A stretch of DNA of 5,721 nt from an uncultured Bacillota bacterium (GTDB lineage Bacteria > Bacillota > Clostridia > Christensenellales > UBA1242): contig CAMEKL010000032.1 in the NCBI GenBank assembly GCA_945921365.1, positions 1 to 5,721 of the forward strand, read 5' to 3'. Each line of letters starts with the position of its first letter. The first letter of the stretch is position 1. The notes below the pieces were generated by a model. The model was given only the letters and a program-made list of their open reading frames with translations, searched no databases and had not been told where the DNA came from. This document shows, one piece after another, positions 1-5,721 of this stretch. The position numbers were made by a program, and so were the translations under genes.

Positions 1-1416
1 CATGAATGCATTAACTTGCCAGCCAAATCCAACTGGAACGCTATAAGTGGCATCTTTTCCATTAAAAAATGTGTTATTTCCATCTTGGTCAGTTGCAATG
101 CAATAATAAGGTCTATGTGAGTTTGTTTCCCAATCCTTTGCAAAAACACTTGTATTATCAACAAACCTTCCAGCTGGAACAACGCCATTAACCTTGATTT
201 TTGACATTATATATCCAGACGTGTATATAGACATACTCATTGCTGGTGCGCAGTTGTTGTAATAATATGTAAATGCAGTGTTTCTCATGTTTGTATCTAT
301 ATTTCCGTTTGCAAGCACGCCGGGATGAGAATAACTTGGAGTGTCTGCCATAGAGGAAGAAAGTTTAAATCCGTTTGAATGATTAACGGGAACTGCACTT
401 GCATTACAAACAAAACCACATGAGTTGTATGCATTAACTGCAGCAAATCTATCATCATTTTGAGAAACAGAAAATTTATCTGTGCTTGAATCGTAAACTA
501 TAAGAGGGAGATATTGAAAGTTAAAATTATGAATATTGTTTGCTCTTGTGCTTGATGAAGTAGGCATATCAATCAGTTGAGGGAAAGGAGTAAAGCCAGT
601 TGTTAAGTCGAAGTTAGTTCCAACTGCAACTTTTTTATACTCTCCAGTGTAGATATCATTTTTTGTTAAATAATAATAATCTTTAGTTATATAAACTTTA
701 AAATCTCGATCTCTATTCAAAATCACCAAATTTCTTCCAAAAGCTTCAACTTCTGTATCTAAAACACGAATCATATTTGCGTAAACTGTGTCGGTTGTTT
801 TAACTTTAATTTTAAATCTATTACTTGTTTGTTTTGGATAAAACTCATATGAAAATTCAATTGTGTCAGAAATTGTTTCATTTGAAAGCGAATAAGCTTT
901 TTCATAAACAACATCGTTTTCGTTAAGGAGTATTTGAATGGTTGGGGAATACGTTGTTTCTGTTTCAATTATAACTCTAATTTTAAAATTAACTTTACAA
1001 ATTGATGATGGGTCGCAAACTAAAAACACGGTTGTATACGCTTGCCCTGTGCTGTAAGTTTTTTTACCGCATGGGATTGTTCTCTTTGTGAAAACATTAA
1101 ATGTTCCACCATAATAGCTTTTCATTTGATTAACGTAATAATTTAAATCATTTAATGTAGCATCATGTTGCATCATTTTTTGATTTAATGTGTTATGGTT
1201 TGTAAAAAGAATTTGAATATTCGTAGAGTTGTTTTCAATTTGCAAATCTCTTGAAACATTTGCTGTTGAATGAGCAATTTCTGCTGTTGATAAATATTGT
1301 TCGCGTTGTTTTAAAAAGTTTACATCTTGCGTTAAGTTGGCTGAATTTTTTTCGTTTTTAGAAATTCTTTTAATAATCTCTTCTTGTTCAATTTTTAATC
1401 GGTCATATTCTTGCAT
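1..1416 (-). CDS. Partial gene for an unrecognised coiled-coil, fibre-like protein (3' end off the left edge)
   Basis: The frame is open for 472 codons from ATG 1416-1414 to the window edge without a stop, so the C-terminus is missing. The start is fixed by a GGAGG five bases upstream. The protein starts MQEYDRLKIEQEEIIKRI with no signal peptide or membrane segment. Residues about 7-42 show a seven-residue repeat (L7, I14, N21, L28, L35, L42, with I18 and V32 between). Residues 60-98 show another (I60, I67, M81, L88, V95 with L70, L77, L91, M98), so two coiled-coil segments are likely. From about residue 105 (YYGGTFNVF) the chain alternates hydrophobic and polar residues and is rich in Asn, Thr, Ser and Tyr, suggesting beta structure. 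Cysteines lie at 116, 134, 140, 333, 337, 389 and 439. A coiled-coil stalk before beta-rich domains resembles phage tail fibres, baseplate proteins or surface fibres; this is inference from architecture only. I do not recognise the family and assign no function. It is transcribed away from the DUF378 gene. Confidence 0.85.
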   Translation of the reverse strand, partial: MQEYDRLKIEQEEIIKRISKNEKNSANLTQDVNFLKQREQYLSTAEIAHSTANVSRDLQIENNSTNIQILFTNHNTLNQKMMQHDATLNDLNYYVNQMKSYYGGTFNVFTKRTIPCGKKTYSTGQAYTTVFLVCDPSSICKVNFKIRVIIETETTYSPTIQILLNENDVVYEKAYSLSNETISDTIEFSYEFYPKQTSNRFKIKVKTTDTVYANMIRVLDTEVEAFGRNLVILNRDRDFKVYITKDYYYLTKNDIYTGEYKKVAVGTNFDLTTGFTPFPQLIDMPTSSSTRANNIHNFNFQYLPLIVYDSSTDKFSVSQNDDRFAAVNAYNSCGFVCNASAVPVNHSNGFKLSSSMADTPSYSHPGVLANGNIDTNMRNTAFTYYYNNCAPAMSMSIYTSGYIMSKIKVNGVVPAGRFVDNTSVFAKDWETNSHRPYYCIATDQDGNNTFFNGKDATYSVPVGFGWQVNAFM

Positions 1417-1421
1417 ATTTG

Positions 1422-1426
1422 CCTCC
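1422..1426 (-). promoter_or_regulatory. Strong Shine-Dalgarno site of the fibre-like gene
   Basis: Read on the minus strand the sequence is GGAGG, then CAAAT, then the ATG at 1416. The match to the 16S anti-Shine-Dalgarno is full and the five-base spacing is close to usual, so it decides the start codon. It is the only clear ribosome binding site seen among the three gene starts in the window; dnaE and the DUF378 gene lack one. Confidence 0.85.
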
Positions 1427-1432
1427 AAAAAT

Positions 1433-1461
1433 ATTATAAAACTGAAAAAGTTCAATTTCCA
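1433..1461 (-). promoter_or_regulatory. Candidate sigma-70/sigma-A type promoter for the fibre-like gene
   Basis: On the minus strand there is a perfect TATAAT at 1438-1433, and 17 bases upstream a TGGAAA at 1461-1456, matching the TTGACA consensus at four of six positions. A start site about seven bases past the -10 would fall near 1426, at the edge of the GGAGG, giving a leader of only about ten bases. That is short, so either the start site is a little closer to the -10 or this is a chance match in AT-rich DNA. No operator-like repeat is evident. Confidence 0.42.
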
Positions 1462-1514
1462 TTTTATCTGCCAAAAATGTGAATAAATTTTTTTAAATAG
1501 AAAAAAATATATGC

Positions 1515-1775
1515 ATGATAACTTTTGTGTGTTTCTTAATAACAATTTTTGGTTGTATAAATTGGCTCTCAATTGGAATGCTTCAATATGACATTGTTGC
1601 AGGATTTTTTGGAACACAAGCAAGTATATTTAGCAGAATTTTATATATTATAATTGGTTTTGCTGCATTTTGGATGATAGCAATGGCTTTTAAACACAAG
1701 GGAAGAATTCATATTTTTAAAAATAAATTAGATGACGAAGAGAACAAACAAGAAAATGTTTCGGCAATAAAATAA
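1515..1775 (+). CDS. DUF378 (YuzA-like) small membrane protein
   Basis: This 86-residue protein fits the DUF378 family (B. subtilis YuzA type), recognised by pattern: an N-terminal hydrophobic helix ending in GCINWLSIG (residues 13-21), then YDIVAGFFG (25-33), then SRILYIIIGFAAFW (40-53). Two membrane helices are predicted, about residues 2-22 and 38-58. The family is short, membrane-embedded and of unknown function. The tail after residue 60 is charged (KHKGRIHIFKNK, then an acidic DDEE stretch) and probably cytoplasmic; it extends beyond the conserved core. ATG 1515 is chosen because a stop lies in frame at 1494-1496 with no ATG, GTG or TTG start between, and the hydrophobic helix begins at once. 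No Shine-Dalgarno site precedes it. Another ATG at 1511 is in a different frame. The gene converges on dnaE, and its TAA lies inside the shared terminator stem. It shows no functional link to either neighbour. Confidence 0.85.
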   Translation: MITFVCFLITIFGCINWLSIGMLQYDIVAGFFGTQASIFSRILYIIIGFAAFWMIAMAFKHKGRIHIFKNKLDDEENKQENVSAIK

Positions 1776-1805
1776 AAAGAAGAATAATTCTTCTTTTTAT
1801 TTTAT
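1767..1805. terminator. Shared bidirectional intrinsic terminator between the DUF378 gene and dnaE
   Basis: Bases 1767-1785 and 1787-1805 are perfect inverted repeats around 1786, with core GAAGAAT/ATTCTTC. Each arm carries an A-run that becomes the U-run for the opposite strand (TTTTTATTTT at 1794-1803 for the plus transcript). In practice the central few bases form the loop. The stem is long but has only two G-C pairs, so strength depends on length and the U-tract. It lies exactly where two convergent genes end. The TAA of the plus gene (1773-1775) and the TAA of dnaE (1799-1797) are paired opposite each other in the stem. Confidence 0.85.
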
Positions 1806-4800
1806 AACAACATTATTTTCTTCCAAAACACCAAGAAGTTCTGTTTGAAGAAGCATTGAAACATTAACGGTTTTGTTCAGTTTAAAAGCATTTCCTGTGC
1901 TTGTGCACCTAACAATAACCTCACTTTCTCCTGGATAGTCATTGAGAATGGAAACAATTCGGTTATATAAAATTATATTTGTTGTGTCAAACTTTAAATA
2001 AAGTTTTTTAAGTGGCTCTTCATCTACCTTTTGATGTTCTTCATTTTTCTTCCAAAGAAGCATTTCTTCAACAATAACTGTTGGTTTTTCGCCATCTCTT
2101 AAACTGAGCCGTCCTTTAATTGTAACAAGAGAGTCATCAATAAAATTGTGTTTAAATTTTCTGTAAGCATCTGGAAAAAACAAAATATCAATTGTTCCAT
2201 AAGGATCTTCAACAACTGCATGTCCCATTTCCTTATTGCCATTTTTTGTTATGATTTTTTTACAATCTTCCAAAATTCCGCCACATGAAACTTTCATATC
2301 ATTTTGAAGTTCGTCAGAATATTTAATATTGTCTTCAAAGTTTTCTTCAATATCTGTGTCGTCATTTTCAATAGGTTGAAGCAAATTTGAAGTTAAATTA
2401 AAGTCTTTATATTTATCCAAATATTCGTCAAGAGGATTCCCACTGATGTAAATTCCAACAACTTCTTTTTCAAATTTAAGTTTTGCATCTTTTGTATATT
2501 CTTTGATTTTTGGATATTCCAAATTATCTTGCAGAGAAGACGATTGATCAATTAGTGTATCAAACAGTGAAAATTGCCCAGACGCACGTTTTTTGCGTTC
2601 GTTTGTTTCTCTTGCAACAGCAGTTTCATAGACTGCAATAAGTTGAGAACGATGAACATTAAAGCAATCAAAAGCTCCAGCGAGTATTAAACTTTCCAAA
2701 CAACGTTTATTGTGAACGGCAGAGTCAACACGTTTTATAAAGTCTTCAAAATTTTTAAATTCGCCGTTTGCATTTCTTTCTGCAATAATGCTATCAATAA
2801 CCGCCACCCCAACGTTTTTAATTGCGGCAAGAGCAAAACGCAAATTTCCATTTTCAACAGAGAAGAAAGTTTCACTCTTGTTAATGTCTGGTGGCAAAAC
2901 TTCAAAGCCTTCACTTTTAATGTAGGTAACATATTTTTTAATATCATCAGAGTTTGTTATTCTGTTGTTTAGAACAGAAGTTAAAAAATATATTTCATAG
3001 TAACATTTTAAATATGCCGTTTGATAAGAAAGATGAGCATAGGCGGCGGCATGAGATTTATTAAAAGCATATTGAGCAAAAGATTCCATCTCCGAGAAAA
3101 CCTGCTCGGCGACTTCACGGCTAACACCAAGTTTTAAAGCACCAGGAATTGAACTTATACCCTTTGGGTCTTCCCAACCCTCAATAAATTTTTTCTTTTC
3201 AGCAGGCATCTTTTCAACTTTCTTTTTACCCATAATTCTTCTAACGTTGTCTGCTTGTCCCATGTTATATCCACCCATAACTTGGAATATTTTCATAACT
3301 TGTTCTTGATAAACAATACAGCCATAGGTTACATTTAAAATTGGTTCTAGGCATGGGTGAGCATATTCAATTTTATCAGGGTTTTGTTTGTTTCTAACAT
3401 ATCTAGGAATAGAATCCATTGGACCAGGACGATATAATGAAACGCCAGCGATAATGTCTTCAAGGCAATCTGGTTTTAAGTCTTTCATGAACTTTTTCAT
3501 GCCTTCACTTTCAAGTTGGAATATTGCTTCTGTGTTTCCAGAAGAAATAAGTTCATAAACTTTTGGATCATTATATTCCATATTGTAAAAGTCAATTTTA
3601 ATGCCTTTATCTTTTTCAATATACTTAAGAGCCTTGTCTATATCTGTTAATGTTTTAAGACCCAAAAAGTCCATTTTAAGAAGTCCAAGTTGTTCAAGCT
3701 CTATCATATTATATTGCGTTGAAATATCGTCTTTACTTCTTGAAAGTGGAACAAATTCATCAACTGCTTTTGGTGCAATAAGTGTTCCACAAGCGTGAGT
3801 TGAAACGTTTCTTGGTGTTCCCTCAAGCTTGATTGCTAAATCGCAAATTCTTTTAATAAAAGGGTCTTCATCATACATCTGCCTTAATTCTGGAATAATA
3901 AACTTATCGTTATCAGGATTTCCAGTAACGCCAAAATAATATTTAAGCACTGGTGGTTTTTTTATTCCAGCAGGGAGTTTGAGAGGAATAAGTTTTGCAA
4001 TTTTATCCGCTTCAGAATAACTCATATTAAGAGTTCTTGCAACATCACGAATAGCGTTTTTTGCTGCCATTGTTCCAAAAGTAGCAATAAGGGCAACGTG
4101 GTCATCACCATATTTTCTTCTAACGTAGTCAATAACTTCAGGACGTCTATCAAAATCGAAATCAACGTCAAAATCTGGCATTGAAACTCTTTCTTTGTGA
4201 ATAAATCTTTCAAAAATAAGGTCATATTTAAGTGGGTCAATCATTGTTATTCCACTTGCATATGCAACAATGCTTCCAGCACCAGAGCCTCTTCCTGGAC
4301 CAACAGGAATTCCATTTTTTCTTGCATAGTTGATATAATCCCAAACAATAAGGAAATATTCAACAAAGCCTTGAGAATTGATTATTTCAAGTTCACTCTC
4401 TGCACGCTTAATAATATCATCAGTAACAACTTTATATTTTTTCTTAATACCTTCAAAAGTTAAATAACGCAAGAACTCATAGCAACTCATGCCGTTCTCT
4501 GGAGTGTAGGCAGGAATATAGTTTTCGCTTGCTGGCATAACATATTTTGCGTCAAGCCCAAGTTCTCCGTGAAGTTTAGATCTTATCACAACATCACATT
4601 TATCTGCAATTTCAAAAGGTGTTTGAAGAGCCTCTTCATAGCCTTTCATTGCTTCGGCCATCTCTTCATAAGTTTTATAGTAGAATTCATCTGTTGAAAA
4701 TTTTAGCCTGTCTGTATCGTCAATTCTTTTGCCCATTTGAACGCACATAAGAACATCTTGCATTTCGGCATCTTCTTTGTTTAAATAGTGAACATCGTTT

Positions 4801-5399
4801 GTTGCAACAAGTTTGATGTTATGTTTAACAGACATCTCTTTTAAAAATTTATTAACTTCTTGTTGTTCAGGAATCCCGTGATTTTGAATTTCAAGATAGT
4901 AGTCATCATTAAATAAATTTTTAAACCAAAGTATGAGATTTTCAGCCTCATCAAAGCGTCTAGATAAAACAAGTTGAGGAACCTTTCCGGCAAGACAGGC
5001 ACTTAAACAAATAAGACCACTGCTGTGAGCTTCAAGCGTTTTAAAATCTATTCTTGGTTTATAGTAATATCCATCTTTAAAAGCAATTGAATTTAACTTC
5101 AAAAGATTTTTATAACCATCATTATTTTTTGCAAGCAAAATTTGGTGGTAAATATTTTGTTTCCCCGCCTTATTTGTTAAATCTTCACAAATATAAAACT
5201 CTGTGCCAATAATTGGTTTGATGCCTTTAGAAAGACAAGCAGAATAAAATTGAAGTGCGCCATACATATTTCCATGGTCAGTTATAGCAACAGCAGGCCA
5301 ACCACGTTCAGCAGTTATTTCAACAAGTTTTTTAATTTTTGCTGCACCATCTAGAAGACTATATTCAGTGTGATTGTGAAGATGAATAAATTTTTCCAT
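1797..5399 (-). CDS. dnaE: DNA polymerase III subunit alpha, DnaE type
   Basis: This is a complete 1200-residue replicative DNA polymerase, acting in the cytoplasm at the fork with the sliding clamp. The N-terminal PHP domain (about 1-290) keeps the expected metal ligands: H8, H10, D17, H42, E67, H85, C135, D202 and H204. The palm carries GPGRGSGAGS (367-376) and the catalytic aspartates D411 and D413 in PDFDVDF (408-414) and D577 in KMDFLGL (575-581). The fingers region includes SLYRPGPMDSIPRYVRNK (654-671) and NKSHAAAYA (780-788). A helix-hairpin-helix region follows (about 855-911), then a clamp-binding motif QFSLF (942-946), an acidic linker (1011-1023), an OB fold (about 1036-1115) and a C-terminal domain. 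The order and length fit DnaE rather than PolC, since no DEDD exonuclease is inserted in the PHP domain. ATG 5399 is chosen because an in-frame TAA lies three codons upstream and the PHP motif starts at residue 4. There is no clear Shine-Dalgarno site. It lies 31 bases after whiA, probably in the same transcript. Confidence 0.98.
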   Translation of the reverse strand: MEKFIHLHNHTEYSLLDGAAKIKKLVEITAERGWPAVAITDHGNMYGALQFYSACLSKGIKPIIGTEFYICEDLTNKAGKQNIYHQILLAKNNDGYKNLLKLNSIAFKDGYYYKPRIDFKTLEAHSSGLICLSACLAGKVPQLVLSRRFDEAENLILWFKNLFNDDYYLEIQNHGIPEQQEVNKFLKEMSVKHNIKLVATNDVHYLNKEDAEMQDVLMCVQMGKRIDDTDRLKFSTDEFYYKTYEEMAEAMKGYEEALQTPFEIADKCDVVIRSKLHGELGLDAKYVMPASENYIPAYTPENGMSCYEFLRYLTFEGIKKKYKVVTDDIIKRAESELEIINSQGFVEYFLIVWDYINYARKNGIPVGPGRGSGAGSIVAYASGITMIDPLKYDLIFERFIHKERVSMPDFDVDFDFDRRPEVIDYVRRKYGDDHVALIATFGTMAAKNAIRDVARTLNMSYSEADKIAKLIPLKLPAGIKKPPVLKYYFGVTGNPDNDKFIIPELRQMYDEDPFIKRICDLAIKLEGTPRNVSTHACGTLIAPKAVDEFVPLSRSKDDISTQYNMIELEQLGLLKMDFLGLKTLTDIDKALKYIEKDKGIKIDFYNMEYNDPKVYELISSGNTEAIFQLESEGMKKFMKDLKPDCLEDIIAGVSLYRPGPMDSIPRYVRNKQNPDKIEYAHPCLEPILNVTYGCIVYQEQVMKIFQVMGGYNMGQADNVRRIMGKKKVEKMPAEKKKFIEGWEDPKGISSIPGALKLGVSREVAEQVFSEMESFAQYAFNKSHAAAYAHLSYQTAYLKCYYEIYFLTSVLNNRITNSDDIKKYVTYIKSEGFEVLPPDINKSETFFSVENGNLRFALAAIKNVGVAVIDSIIAERNANGEFKNFEDFIKRVDSAVHNKRCLESLILAGAFDCFNVHRSQLIAVYETAVARETNERKKRASGQFSLFDTLIDQSSSLQDNLEYPKIKEYTKDAKLKFEKEVVGIYISGNPLDEYLDKYKDFNLTSNLLQPIENDDTDIEENFEDNIKYSDELQNDMKVSCGGILEDCKKIITKNGNKEMGHAVVEDPYGTIDILFFPDAYRKFKHNFIDDSLVTIKGRLSLRDGEKPTVIVEEMLLWKKNEEHQKVDEEPLKKLYLKFDTTNIILYNRIVSILNDYPGESEVIVRCTSTGNAFKLNKTVNVSMLLQTELLGVLEENNVVIK

Positions 5400-5430
5400 G
5401 CGTCTAGTTTACAACAACTCAAATTTTAAA

Positions 5431-5721
5431 TCAAGTTAAATTGTCAGCAATTGCCAGAATTTTTCTAAGTCTGTGATTAAGCCCACTTTTTGTGAGTTTC
5501 AATGTGCTCAATTTTAATAAGTCGCTGAGTGACTCTTCAGGATTTGCAAGCCTTAAAATTGCAACCTCCTCAAGTTCAGGATCAAGTGATGAAAGGCCAA
5601 TTGTTTCATTGATTTTTTCAATTGCAGCAACTTGTTTCATGCTTGCAGAAACAAGTTTTGTTATATTCCCACTTTCACAGTTTGTTTGCCTGTTAATTTT
5701 GTTTCTAAATTCACGTTTAAC
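5431..5721 (-). CDS. whiA: WhiA-family DNA-binding regulator, C-terminal part (5' end off the right edge)
   Basis: The last 96 codons are visible; the frame is open to the window edge, so most of the gene lies to the right. The segment NRQTNCESGNITKLVSAS, followed by ETIGLSSLDPELEEVAILRL and KSGLNHRLRKI, matches the C-terminal helix-turn-helix of WhiA (DUF199). The family combines an N-terminal LAGLIDADG-like fold, not visible here, with this DNA-binding end. WhiA controls sporulation and division genes in actinomycetes and affects division and chromosome segregation in Bacillus. The ATG at 5640 is not the start: recognisable WhiA sequence continues upstream of it. The gene ends at TGA (5433-5431), a few residues after LRKI as expected for the family. 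It precedes dnaE by 31 bases with no terminator between them. Confidence 0.95.
   Translation of the reverse strand, partial: VKREFRNKINRQTNCESGNITKLVSASMKQVAAIEKINETIGLSSLDPELEEVAILRLANPEESLSDLLKLSTLKLTKSGLNHRLRKILAIADNLT

Larger units (their letters stand above)
1417..1514. other. Divergent intergenic region between the fibre-like gene and the DUF378 gene
   Basis: This 98-base AT-rich stretch separates two genes transcribed away from each other, so it should hold both promoters. The leftward one is annotated separately. For the rightward gene I find only a weak pair, TTGCAT at 1411-1416 and TATAAA at 1435-1440 with 18 bases between, which I would not call. A T-run at 1488-1494 is followed by an A-run at 1501-1507, just before the rightward start. 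No tRNA, riboswitch-like fold or substantial inverted repeat is visible. Confidence 0.6.

Noticed and set aside
771..968. Minus-strand 65-codon ORF within the left-edge gene
   Set aside because: It is an alternate frame of the long open frame that runs from 1416 to the window edge, which has the strong SD site.
1483..1499. Symmetrical A/T stretch ATAAATTTTTTTAAATA
   Set aside because: It is a mirror repeat, not an inverted repeat, so it cannot fold as a hairpin; it is expected by chance in low-complexity AT-rich intergenic DNA.
2712..2972. Plus-strand open frame of 86 codons inside dnaE
   Set aside because: It lies antisense to the conserved helix-hairpin-helix part of dnaE, has no SD site and no recognisable motif. 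It is a shadow of the real gene.
3601..3798. Plus-strand open frame of 65 codons inside dnaE
   Set aside because: It is antisense to the palm region with the catalytic aspartate D577; its serine- and leucine-rich product reflects the complementary codons.
4022..4240. Minus-strand alternate-frame ORFs within dnaE (this one and 2735-2947)
   Set aside because: Both overlap conserved dnaE coding sequence in another frame, and their Leu/Lys-rich products are typical of frame-shifted AT-rich codons.
4197..4463. Plus-strand open frame of 88 codons inside dnaE
   Set aside because: It is antisense to the conserved GPGRGSGAGS region, and its Cys/Asn/Ser-rich product matches no family I know.
5431..5433. 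UGA read as tryptophan (mollicute code)
   Set aside because: Tryptophan is TGG in dnaE and the other genes, no in-frame TGA occurs in the long frames, and whiA stops at TGA where the family normally ends.
5400..5450. Possible separate promoter for dnaE (CTGACA followed by TAAAAT)
   Set aside because: The spacer is only 13 bases and the first box lies in the end of whiA; the match is not better than chance in AT-rich DNA.
5431..5640. A stand-alone 69-residue protein starting at ATG 5640
   Set aside because: WhiA-like sequence continues in frame upstream to the window edge, so this is the end of whiA and the ATG is internal.

Overview
The window looks like chromosomal DNA from an AT-rich, low-GC Gram-positive bacterium (Clostridia or a relative). 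The evidence is the A/T-rich third codon positions, a clostridial-type DnaE encoded directly downstream of a WhiA homologue, and a DUF378/YuzA-type small membrane protein. Tryptophan is TGG, and no TGA interrupts the three longest reading frames. WhiA ends at a TGA just where the family's C-terminus is expected, so the standard bacterial code applies. I cannot name a genus.

Layout from right to left: the minus strand carries the last 96 codons of whiA (5721-5431, cut by the window edge). After a 31-base gap comes a complete dnaE (5399-1797, 1200 aa), the alpha subunit of DNA polymerase III. whiA-dnaE adjacency is known from clostridia, so these two are probably co-transcribed. A 19-base-arm perfect inverted repeat (1767-1805) closes dnaE and, on the other strand, a small DUF378-type membrane protein gene (1515-1775, plus). 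The two stop codons sit opposite each other in the stem, so it looks like a shared bidirectional terminator.

Left of the small gene is a 98-base divergent intergenic region (1417-1514). From it a long minus-strand gene runs off the left edge (1416-1). It has a strong Shine-Dalgarno site and a plausible sigma-70/sigma-A type promoter. Its visible 472 residues begin with two coiled-coil segments, followed by Asn/Thr/Tyr-rich, probably beta-rich sequence, with no signal peptide. The layout resembles phage tail-fibre or other fibrous proteins, but I recognise no family.

The right two thirds is ordinary housekeeping DNA for replication and division or chromosome control. The left quarter is the only part with accessory character. 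I see no RNA gene, CRISPR array, insertion sequence or origin. I find no convincing new multi-gene system. The best candidate for something undescribed is the left-edge fibrous protein, whose remaining part and neighbours are outside the window.
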